64,000 nucleotides of DNA. It comes from Lantana camara. Its lineage: Eukaryota > Streptophyta > Magnoliopsida > Lamiales > Verbenaceae. Below are positions 47,586 through 57,313 of this stretch, one piece after another (position 1 is the stretch's first letter; every line of letters starts with the position of its first letter). Below the pieces are notes generated by a model. The model did not search any database. It worked only from the letters and a program-made list of their open reading frames with translations, and had not been told where the DNA came from. The stretch is taken from assembly GCA_037501455.1 (NCBI GenBank), contig CM074855.1, positions 57,729,001 through 57,793,000 of the forward strand, in the 5' to 3' direction. A program made the position numbers and the translations under genes.

Positions 47586-47878
47586 ACGGGCCCGGCATGA
47601 CGCGGGATCGCCCGCCCGCCGCGCAGGAGCGCGCGCTAGGCGCGCGCCAGCGCCGCGCACAGCCGGCAGCGATTGCCGCCAGCGTGCGCGCGCCAGGCGC
47701 GCCCTTGCGCGCAGATGTGCGGCGCGGGCAGGCAGTCCCGCCCATCCCTGGGCGGGCGCTCCCGCGCGGTTGCGGGAGGAGCAGGCGGCTGTCCCGCACG
47801 GTTGCGGGACAGGCGAGCAGGGCGCCTAGGCGGGCGGGGAGGCCTCCCGCGCGGATGCGGGAGGGCTGGGCGGCGGTA
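47586..47878 (-). other. GC-rich block with four similar hairpins in the leader
   Basis: About 290 bp are extremely G+C and CpG rich in an otherwise AT-rich element. Four inverted repeats each enclose a 6-base loop: CCCGCCC/GGGCGGG (47737-47743 with 47750-47756), CTCCCGC/GCGGGAG (47759-47765 with 47772-47778), GTCCCGC/GCGGGAC (47791-47797 with 47804-47810) and CCTCCCGC/GCGGGAGG (47843-47850 with 47857-47864). The block starts roughly 335 bases after the PBS on the RNA. A packaging or dimerisation signal is a reasonable guess; a captured host fragment is the alternative. Confidence 0.75.
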
Positions 47879-48186
47879 ATGGGGTTTGGGCGTGCGACGT
47901 GCTAGCACGCCCAATCCCATTCTTTTCGTGTCCCGTTTCGTATTTCCGGGTTTCTCCAAAACCCGTTTCAATCCAAAATTAAAAAATTCGATTTAAACAA
48001 ATTTCAACTAAAACAATTTTTCAAAAACACGATTTGAGAAAACAGTTTTAGAAATTCAGGAAAAATTACAGTTTCGTAATTCAGGCTTTCTAAAAGAACT
48101 CATGAATACCTAATTCGCATCTAAGCCTAAGAATTTCTACCAAATTCAGAATAATTGAGACGAATCAGAAACACGATTAACGAGGT

Positions 48187-48199
48187 GGCTCTGATACCA
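48187..48199 (-). other. Primer binding site of the Angela element
   Basis: The minus strand reads TGGTATCAGAGCC, complementary to initiator tRNA-Met, two bases from the 5' LTR. Confidence 0.9.
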
Positions 48200-48201
48200 C
48201 T

Positions 48202-48905
48202 TGTTGGAAAACACGAATCAGAAAGCAGCGGAATTTAAAAATTTTTCCCAACAAAAGGATCTAGGACTCGCAATCGTGTAACCAAATTCGTAAAGATAGA
48301 AAACTTACTTTTCTTTTATTCTTTCTTGAAGCGTTTCAAGCCACCCAAGAACGCTCTTCACGCGGCTTGATCCCCTCTCCTTGGTAAAGCTCGAATCTTC
48401 AAACTTCTAACTTGAAGTCTCTAGAGAAAGTCCACCAACTTGATCACAATCTAACTAGTAAGGATGCTAGTTCTCTAGTTAGTGTTTGGGCTTAACCTAG
48501 GGTTTAATTTAATCTTGGAGAAAGGAAGGTGTTCAACACATGAACCAAGAATTGTCTATTAGCTCTAAAGGGGAGCTCGAGCTCCCCTATATATAGGCAA
48601 GGGGGTGCCGAAATTCCTAGTCCTTTATGGGCTAGGATTTTGGTCCCTCTCTCCTATTACTTGAGGATCAAGTATTTTCAACCTTGACTTTGAATTCTAA
48701 TTCTAGTCAACTTTGAAGAGAGCTTAAAAATATCCAAACTATTTTTGGATAATTTTATACTTTATTTATTATAAAATAAATAACTTATTTTATCTAATTA
48801 ATTAATTCATAATTAATTAACTAGATTATTTTCTCCAAAATTAGACTTTCTTTTTAATTCAAAATTAAACCAAAGTCTATTAAATAATTAACTAATTAAT
48901 TATTT

Positions 48906-48936
<31 letters not shown>

Positions 48937-50154
48937 CACGTGTGTGACACGTGTCACAGTGACACGTGTCACTCACGTGATCCACACGTGTGAATTCACA
49001 CGTGTGGAACCCTCTTGGTCCGATTAACTCGTTTAATCATTTTCAAGCCTCAACTCATGTAACCAAGTTGTTGTGTGTGACCCTCTAGGTTCTCAATTCA
49101 ATTAGCAGTGACCCCAATTAATTAATTCACTAATTAATTAATCAGTCCACAGATTAAACGACCATAGTCTAGCAACAGGTGTTTAACCCCTAGCTGAATT
49201 GGAATGTTCGGATTCGACAGAACCTTTTAAGTCATTGAATCATGTGAGATACAATCCTCCTACTTACTATCTCTCAACCAAGATCTAGGGCAAGGGAATA
49301 ATCAGAACCCTAATAATCCGGTCTTAAAGCTAAGTGCATTTCATATCCATTTGATCTCAATCCAAGAAACCCTTTTCTTGATGTCTTGATCTACTGCCTT
49401 GGCCAAGGACTCCATATGGCATATGAATGACTTACACAATAAGAGATCACCTTGCAAATGCAAGTGTAGGTCCTTTCTTGATTCTCATTCACTTTCATGA
49501 ATCACTTGTGCAGCCCCAGCATAAGCCTTGAATCAGTTGTCTAAGGCGACACCCTTTAAAGCTTATACCTAAGACTACAGAGTTAACTCATAAAGTGACA
49601 AGGAACCTCAAGTCTAAGGATCAATTAATCACATCAATGACTCGTGAGATATTTCCTAATCTGGAAGTTTCCATTTCCTGAAATAGAAACTTCCTTTCCC
49701 ATTTAGGAATGTTCTCACACGGGGCACCTCAGTGAACTTACTTATCAAAGTAAGCACCCTCATGTATCACGCACGTATCAACTATACACTTTGCACCTCC
49801 ATGAAACAAGGTGGTCCTTCTTAAGGGCGTGATCCCACAAGCAAGCCTTAGAGGAGTCAGGTTGACACTCCCACTGTCTGTAGGACTCATCGGCTTGGAG
49901 TATTTTACTAATCATGACTTATGTGATATAGGGCTCGTTTCATGAACCATTTCACCTAAATGGTAGAGTCCTAAAAGTCATCAGGATTAGGGGAGTTCTC
50001 ATACATGCACAGCAAAAGTAAACGCATACCAAACAAGAGCATATAAAGAAGTGTTGCCTCAATTCGTTATTTTATTCAAAGATTGTCTGTGATTACAATA
50101 AGGAAAAGCACAAAGCGGATATACAATCGGCTTTCTAGGGCACTATTCCTAACA
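48202..50154 (-). repeat. Angela element 5' LTR (right copy)
   Basis: The 1953 bp are the same length as the left copy with no difference noticed. It carries the active promoter: G-boxes at 48937-49004 and the TATA/palindrome block at 48569-48595, transcribing leftwards into the leader and gag-pol. Confidence 0.95.
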
Positions 50155-50159
50155 GGGGG

Positions 50160-50489
50160 GTGCGGTTTTTCCACCAAAATGAGCAAGGAAAATGATGCCC
50201 AACACACTTATTTATTGTTGTTAGTAGGGGCTTACTTTGCAATTAAAGATCAAGGAGGGACCTATTAGCAATTTCCCTAAATTAGGTTTGCTTTTAGTAA
50301 AATTATTGAGAGAGGGGTATTCTGGTAATTACACCTTCACACTGCATATTTTAGGAGCTGAAAAAGTTCCCAAGAGCTAGAAAATAAAATTAGCTTCGAA
50401 AGGTTACTCACGAGTCGAAATCGAACGTACAGGTTAAAAGTTATAAGCTTCGGAAGAAAGAATTTTTCGTAATCAAATAAAACATTTTT
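50160..50489 (-). repeat. Old LTR 'D', segment 3
   Basis: These 330 bp lie between the Angela element and S3. On the minus strand they read as typical LTR sequence upstream of and into the presumed transcript start. No coding signal is seen. The segment ends in a T run that served as the S3 target. Confidence 0.55.
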
Positions 50490-51672
50490 TGTGATGCCCC
50501 GTTTCTCGATCAAGGTAAGTTTTGTTACGAGAGTGAACGATTTACCTTTTATGCATGAATTATGTGAAATTATGCCTTAATTGATAACCGTTTCGTGTTT
50601 ATGTGAAATATATGATTTGTATGAAAGACATGATCATTTTATGTGTTAATTATTTGCTCGTATTGTTCTTATTGAGCTGCTTTGATAGCATGCTTCGCGA
50701 TTAATCGAAGCTATTTGCTTCGGGTTTTTGAATCGCTCGATTTGGAGTTCGGATGAAGAAGTTATGGCCGTTTTACGAAAAGTCAACAATTTTAACCCAA
50801 ATCAGTTGACCTGCGACCCAATTTTGAATTTAACCCAAATTTGAAACCCAATTTCATTTATGACCCGCTCCAATTGACCCGGTTCGTGACCCATATGACT
50901 GACCCAAATTAGTAAATCAGATTTTTACACTCTCAAACGATATTACGTTATTTTGCAAGATTCAAACCCTTTCTTCCTCACTTTTCTCTCAAGACCATCC
51001 ATATTCTCTCAAGAACACCTTCAACCATTTTCAAGAGACAATATTGGAGATTGAAGCTAGAGATTCAAGGTTGAAGAACTCGACTTTCTCTTCGATTTCC
51101 AGCCCTTAAGGTAAAGTTTATGTGCTCTTTGTTGGGTTGATGTTCTTGAAGCTTTTAAAATTGAATTTGAACTAGGGTTCTTGTGTGTTGGATTGAATTT
51201 GAATTTCTTGATGGAAATGTGATTCTTATGATGTTAGGAATGATTTGATGTAAGAATTTCTTGATTTCATGCTCTTTTGAAGAATCCGCCATTGATGACC
51301 TTTGAAGCTTCATGAGAATTCTGGCATGTTTATCTTCTTGTGTGTTTTAGCTTGATTTGGTCATTGATTCTTGTTCCTTGAGCAATTTCATGAAGAATGT
51401 GATTGATTTCCTTAAGTTTCTTGCATGATTGGAGATTTCACCATTTTTGAGTTTGAAGCTTTGAACACATGAAGAAGATGAAGTTCATATGTGTTAAATG
51501 TTGGAATTCTTGATGCATATTCGTTCGTAGATGTTCTTGTTATGATATTTGATGTCTAAATTCGTTTATACATGTTGCATTAGCGTTGAAACATGATTTA
51601 TTTGTATTTGGAGCTTAATTTTCATCATTTTCAAGCATATGTTCGTAAATCCGATTTGCAACAGTAGCATGT

Positions 51673-51792
51673 CAAACGCCCGTGTGAAAATTACACTAAA
51701 TCCCCAAAATCCCGTGTGAGAACCTACTGTCATGATTTTCAAGACTCAAACGCCCGTTTACAAAATGACCTATAGGGCCAAATGCCCGTTTG
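51673..51792. repeat. Palindrome cluster in S3 (CAAACGCCCGTTTG type)
   Basis: Copies are CAAACGCCCGTGTG (51673-51686), CAAACGCCCGTTTA (51747-51760) and CAAATGCCCGTTTG (51779-51792), with a decayed copy near 51704. They share the CG-two bases-CG core position with other clusters but have AAA/TTT arms. Confidence 0.75.
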
Positions 51793-52238
51793 GGTGCTCT
51801 CGGGTCTAATTTTTGAGTTTTTGTGATCTTGATCGTTTTGCTTCGTTTTCACTTCCTTTGCACTTCTTACACCCCTAATATGATATATATGACTTGGAAT
51901 CATATTTATGTGCATTTTAATGTCTTGCATACCTAGATTATGGTAATAATGTGCTAAGTATGGTTCACATGTTGTTAATTGCTTATCTAATGACTTCAAA
52001 GCTTGTTATATGACTTATATGATGTCGTTTGATCACCATTGCTACAATTATGATGTACTTGGACATTCATTGCATATCATGAGCATGTTTACTCTTTCTT
52101 GAAGCCGTGCATTGTCTTAATTGGTTCCGAGTCGAGTCTTACCTTTGTTAGTACGTTTGTCTTATTAGGTGGTGAGTCCTCGGTCTAGTAGCTTGTCGCT
52201 CGTGGTTGGCCTTCAAAGTTCTTGGTGAAGGTGAGGAG

Positions 52239-52239
<1 letters not shown>

Positions 52240-52279
<40 letters not shown>
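52240..52279. repeat. (AT)n microsatellite
   Basis: About twenty uninterrupted AT dinucleotides lie inside solo LTR S3. Confidence 0.95.
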
Positions 52280-52281
<2 letters not shown>

Positions 52282-53462
52282 GTTTTCAAAACTGTGGACA
52301 TAAATGACCTATCATGTTTGATAATTTGAACCTCCATTTTGGAAATGTATATGTACGCTTTATAAGCCAAGTTTTTTGGGCGTTGCTCGTACTATGGATA
52401 TTTGTTTATGGAAAACGGTTTACAAGTAGAACTTGAATTGGTATATGGGATAAGTACCCAAAATGCTTCCGAAACTTTCATTTGAATATTATGCACGTGT
52501 GAGTTGTATAGCGAGGTTATGTTATACCTTGCAAGGACGCTTGCTTTGTTGGATCTTTTGATAGCGCTCAGGGCGGAGTAAGTGGTAAGACCGGGAACAC
52601 GAAGGCGGACGGTTAAACCCTTACGAACCACCCACTTTTGGACAAGTTTGCTAAGACTCAGAGGAGGGTTCGGGGTTAAGGTAAGCTTAGGAGAAGGTCG
52701 GTTTCATGGACCCACTTCTCTATGGTTCTTTTCCGATTTTCGGGGACTGTACACCCTCGAAATCAACGGTGTAAGGATGGATTGGTTTGATTTCATTTGG
52801 TTTGGGAAGTAAGGATGGAGTGCTCGTACTCGCCGAGCGGTGCTTTGGTTCATGAATCGTTTTATAAAACTTGCATTGATTTGGAAATAAGTTGGTTCGT
52901 GAACACTTTTATTTTGAGGATACATTGAAACCCTTAAGCTATTTATTTATGTAAACTTCTCCTCATCGGTTCCTTTTGAGCTGACTCCCTTTACCCTTCG
53001 TGTCCGCAGGTTGCGTTTTGGAGTCTTGTTAGGGCGGGGTCTTGCTTGAGAGTTTTTCATAGTGTCTAGCTTGTATTCGTTTACGCTTGTAGCGTACTTT
53101 ACTTTACGACTAATGTTATGATTCGAATTTTATGGATTTCTTATGTTTGATGTTTTTCTATGCTAGTTTGGACCGTGTTGGTCATTAGGATGATTTTACC
53201 TTCCATACCTTGGGCATTTTATGCTGGACCGTGATGGTCACTTAATTGTTGAATGATTAAACCTATGCACGTGTTATGTTTTGATTTAAGCTTCCACATA
53301 CTTGTGTTTGTTTACTCGCTTTGTGAGTCTAGTACCGCCTAGCTAGGTTTTTCGTTTGTCACCACTTGCTTCGGTCCCGGTGGGTATATGGATAGCAATT
53401 CTATATACAAGCTAGGCTCGTAGCGCGGGATAGGCGTGGGATGCCCTCGTCGGGGCGTTACA

Positions 53463-54083
53463 TTTTTAATTATAAAAAAATTCTAAGGTATGATTTTAAG
53501 GTCCAAAAAGCTTTCCAAAAATGTAGGAAAAATCGAGGAACGTTATGGTGATGATCTCAAGGGTTAAATTATCCTATCCAAGGAAATATATCCTACCGAC
53601 AGAAATTTTTATTTGAAAATAAATTCTTGAATTGCTCTGGACATATAAACGAAACCACGAAGCATTGAAAAGAGGACTGAAAAATTCTATGAAAATAACT
53701 GTAGGTTCTCTAGGGTTTCTCGAATAAAATGGCGTAGTGCTGGTTTGGAAAATGAATAGTACTTTTGACAAAAATTCCCAAAATACCCCTAATGAACAAG
53801 AAAGGATTTCGAAGCTTGGAAAACATGTTCATATGAATGGGAAACATGAGTTATGAACCTCTAGGGTTCCAATGAGATGTTAGGACAAGGTAGGCTTGGG
53901 AAATGAATAGTAAATTTGGTGGTAAGGAAATCCCCCTTAAAATACAATACGACTAATGAATGCACATTGTTCACATAAGAATGTAATTCATGAACATTTG
54001 TAAAGGTGAACCAAGGTATATAAACGCATTCTTATCCTCTTTGATTTACTGTTTCCAGCTAGGTCCTGATACGGGCTGTTACA
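53463..54083 (-). repeat. Old LTR 'D', segment 4, with its 5' terminus
   Basis: On the minus strand the segment begins TGTAACAGCCCG at 54083, matching the start pattern of the other Tekay-type LTRs. No PPT precedes it, so this is an outer boundary or a solo LTR. No coding signal is seen. Confidence 0.6.
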
Positions 54084-54140
54084 GAAATGCAAGGAACTGA
54101 TGGTGATAAATTGGAAGAGATCAAGCAGCTAGCTCTACAC
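54084..54140. other. 57-bp spacer of unknown origin between LTR D and element C
   Basis: This is the only stretch I could not assign to a repeat. One plus-strand frame is open throughout (19 codons, EMQGTDGDKLEEIKQLALH), but that is too short to distinguish a gene remnant from chance. Confidence 0.3.
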
Positions 54141-54870
54141 TGTAACACCCAGCGTTTTCACACGTGCAGGTAAGAGTTACGTGCGCATTTACATTTAATT
54201 ATATGATTTTATATCTTGTTTTATTAATCGAATTCGTTTTTTTTTTATTTGATTTGCTAATTGGATTCGTTTCTAATTTGATTTATTTGATTAAATTCTA
54301 TATGAATTCCAATGTGTGCTATGAATATATGAATGAAATTGTGAAAATGTGAGCTTTGTGAATTCGGTGTTATTTGCATGAAATTATGTATTCGTGTGAT
54401 TCTTGGACTCGATTGTAACTTATTTGAATGTTTTGGACTCAATTGGAAATTGAGTTTGGGCTTAATTGCCACTTTTTGAAAGTTTAGGGACCTATTTGTG
54501 TAATAGGCAACCTTGAACGGTTTTCGTGATATCTTGAGCTCCGGACCTCGAAATCGAGATCCGTCACCGGCGTTGAACTTGTTTCGACGTTACCTATTTA
54601 TTAAACTTGACCTCGTACTTTTTCGATATCATTTGAACCTTCGACAACAAACCTTTCCATAGCCTCGACTTTATAACTTGATTTGAACCGTTACTAAACG
54701 AACCGGACTTGAACCGACCCGTATTCTACCCATTTTATCACTAAATATCAGCATTTGTTCCCTTATGCATCTCATTTCATCGATCATCACCATTCCAAGA
54801 GAGGAAGAAGCTCCAGGAAACCCTCCATTCTTATCATCCGAGCTTAACCAATCCTCCATCTCCTTTCAAG

Positions 54871-56697
54871 GTAATTAGTGATTTAGAATCTCCATCTTCT
54901 CCTCTATCTTTTCATCCATGAATAGCTTGGCATGAGTGAAGGATTCTTGTGTTTTGAGTATGAGCATGAATTGAGGGTTTGGGCTTGATCATTGGTTTTA
55001 ATGTTTCTAAGTGAAATTTGATGCTTGATAAATGATTCTTGTGAACTTTCTATCCTATTTACATGTTTAAATTTAAGGTTTGTTGATGAGTGCATGATAT
55101 GCCATTGTTGAAGCTTGAAGCTTCCATGGATGAAAGCGTGATTTTGAATGATCTTTTGCCAATTTTGATTATGAATTCTTGTAAGTATGAATGAATTGCA
55201 TGTTATATGTGAATTATATGGATTGAAATCATGTCTAAGAGTGTATAAGAGCTTTCTTGTTGCTGCCCCTGTTTTACAATGCTTTTCCCTTGTGAAACAG
55301 AGCTTCTGCTCTATTTTTCTTGGCAAAACGATAAGCTGACACGGCCGGGTCAGCTTTAAATTGAAAATCGACACGGCCGTGTTGGGCTCTCGACTTTGAA
55401 TTTTTCTGATTTTAACTTCGGACACGACCGTGTCCAATTCCTTTGAAAACTCGACACGGCCGTGTCAAGCCCTCGACTTTGAATTTTTGGATTTTCAAAC
55501 CTCAGACACGGCCGTGTCCGTTTCCTTTGAAAACTCAACACGGCCGTGTCGTTTGAAATGGCAGCTTTGGGGAACCTCTTTTCTTGCTTATATCTCGTTT
55601 ATGGCTCATAATGGTGGATTATATGTAACGTGATTATATTAAAGCTATGTTTATGATTGATATATGATATTGATAACCTTATGAATGCAAGTATGAAAGT
55701 ATGAACGATATGAATGGGAATGAATACGATTTTATCGTATAATGAACGAAACTTGTTGAATTATGTGTTTAATTGGATCCTATGACATTCATGACCATAT
55801 TTGAACATATTATTGCATTTGAAGCATTCCTTAACATGATATTGCATAGTCGAGCGTCAAATGTGGTCATATTGAGTCTCACACTACCTTTGTCACAAAT
55901 ATTGATCCAGTGAGTGACGAGGTCGGGAAGTGAGAGCTTTGTCGAGTTCATTTTGTTACCAGGTGGGTTTTTCTTCTATTAGATAAAATATGACCCCAAA
56001 CCACCCAATGTGTAAGTTTTGAGCCAAAACCCTATATATGTATTTATATCAAGTTTTAACGAACAAATGTTTTCGAATGAAAGCCTTTATTATGATTGTC
56101 CTACCAAAAGTTTTGGCGAGTAATGAATGTTCACAATGAATGGGGGCCCGGGACTTAGTGTATTGGTGAACCGGGGAAGCATGGGCTGACGGGAATCCAC
56201 ATATACTAGTTCCCACAATTTCGACAACCTGGATTTCACTAGGAGATTAGTGAATGAAAGGGGACCCGTGCTTTTGGGGATTCATGTACCTCTCTAGCAC
56301 TAATGAATGATGGTTCGGGCCTTGCAAACCGGTTCCCTACCCGGAGGAAGAAGGTGGTATAGGAACGATTGAATGAATGATCGAATGTATGTGCACGAAA
56401 GAATGAAATGTATGAATGAATGAATGAATGACTAATGGATTACACGAGGTGATGGTTGGAGATAATGCATGCCCTCTCGCCGGGCCACTAATGACCTACT
56501 GAATGGAATGAATGGTTATAATCCTATTCGTTGTATTTTATTTTCCCACTTGGGAAAAATGCTTGTAAACCTCAAATAAGGATTATAACTTGCATGTATG
56601 TGTTTCAATTCCGCGATATATTGATATTATGCCTATCTTTTTATACCCACCAGTCTGTCTAAGATTGAACCCGGAGTTGTTTCAGTTGTTTTTGCAG
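54871..56697 (+). other. Putative leader intron in element C LTR
   Basis: CAAG|GTAATT ... TTTTTGCAG|GAAG would remove 1827 bases of LTR leader containing many upstream ATGs and the palindrome cluster. It would join a short first exon to the LTR end, PBS and gag. Equivalent sites exist in the other Tekay-type LTRs of the window. This is inferred from motif position only. Confidence 0.4.
55338..55550. repeat. Palindrome cluster in element C 5' LTR (GACACGGCCGTGTC)
   Basis: Six copies start at 55338 (one arm mutated), 55370, 55421 (ACGACCGT centre), 55453, 55505 and 55537. The interspersed text also repeats (ctcgactttgaattttt, cctttgaaaactc). Confidence 0.88.
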
Positions 56698-57105
56698 GAA
56701 GAGATGCTAGGCGGGATACAAGTCTGAGAGAGAGTCTTGCATAGTGTGTAGCCTTTCTTTCTTTACACTCATACGCTTACTTTTATTGATACTTTTAGAT
56801 TTTGTTTATGCATGGAGCGTACATGTATATGGTACCTATATGTAACTTATTCAGACTTAGATGTTGGTACCTAGAGCATCTAGCTCATTATATAGTATAT
56901 GAATGATTGCTTCCGCCTTTCTGTTACTCTGATTGTTGTTGTTGTTGTTGGGGTTTAAGTTATAGGTTAGTCCCGGTTGGCTTAGCGAGTGTGTATGTCT
57001 CCGTTCGCTATGATTCGGCACGTGTATGAAAATTAATTTCATATACGGGTCGGGTCATGGTGCGGGGGATGTGACATCTTGTGCTCGGGCGTTACATCCT
57101 TTGAG

Positions 57106-57117
57106 TGGTATCAGAGC
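57106..57117 (+). other. Primer binding site of element C
   Basis: TGGTATCAGAGC lies 9 bases after the 5' LTR and is complementary to initiator tRNA-Met. Confidence 0.9.
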
Positions 57118-57313
57118 CCAAGGTTGCAAAACCAGGGTTCTAGTGTCGGGTTGAGTCAGTAGATCGTTCGGCTATAGGAATTACTTGGTAATATGGAGCG
57201 TTTGCATTTTATATGATAAGGTGTTTTGATTCTTGACTCGAATGTTTGATTGCATTTATTCCATTGTCACACATGAACTAAAATTGCATGCATGTTAGTG
57301 GTTGAGTGACAGG

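Larger units (their letters stand above)
45884..48186 (-). other. Long 5' leader of the Angela element
   Basis: About 2.3 kb lies between the PBS and the gag ATG with no credible open frame. It holds four copies of an 18-base motif (46090-46410), a GC-rich hairpin block (47586-47878), and an AT-rich part next to that block (47330-47560). A long leader is known for BARE-like elements. Packaging and dimerisation signals are expected here. Confidence 0.8.
39994..50154 (-). mobile_element. Full-length Ty1/copia retrotransposon, Angela/BARE-like, probably young
   Basis: The element spans 10161 bp with the 5-bp duplication ggggg (39989-39993 and 50155-50159). The LTRs are both exactly 1953 bp, and I saw no difference on reading them side by side. 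Order on the minus strand is LTR, initiator tRNA-Met PBS, a ~2.3-kb leader, one uninterrupted gag-pol frame, PPT, LTR. Identical LTRs, intact frame and clean target duplication all point to very recent insertion and possible competence. Lineage is judged from RT/RNase H residues and the long LTR; another copia clade is possible. Confidence 0.95.
50490..53462 (+). mobile_element. Solo LTR S3 (Tekay-type)
   Basis: This 2973-bp LTR starts TGTGATGCCCCG and ends CGGGGCGTTACA, with target duplication ttttt at 50485-50489 and 53463-53467. There is no internal region. It has an AG-GTAAG near its start, a donor-like AAG|GTAAAG at 51111, a palindrome cluster (51673-51792), an (AT)n tract and an acceptor-like GTCCGCAG at 53002-53009. 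The CAGTC hairpin seen in other families was not found. Confidence 0.92.
54141..57096 (+). repeat. Element C 5' LTR
   Basis: The 2956-bp LTR starts TGTAACACCC and ends GGGCGTTACA. Landmarks are AG-GTAAG near the start, a donor-like CAAG|GTAATT at 54871 and a palindrome cluster at 55338-55550. Further on come a TTCACTA/TAGTGAA hairpin (56235-56254), a CAGTCT/AGATTG hairpin (56651-56667, one G-U pair) and acceptor-like TTTGCAG at 56691-56697. Confidence 0.92.

Noticed and set aside
47479..47971. Several ~70-110 codon Arg/Ala/Pro-rich frames in the GC island
   Set aside because: They are open on both strands in several frames as expected for very GC-rich DNA, and the hairpins explain the sequence better.
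54084..54140. 19-codon open stretch as a host exon
   Set aside because: It is too short to judge; no splice sites or flanking coding sequence are visible because repeats abut both sides.
54904..55437. 177-codon minus-strand frame in the element C LTR, repeated at 62498-63031
   Set aside because: It is antisense to the LTR, overlaps the palindrome cluster, has no recognisable domain, and is duplicated only with the LTR.
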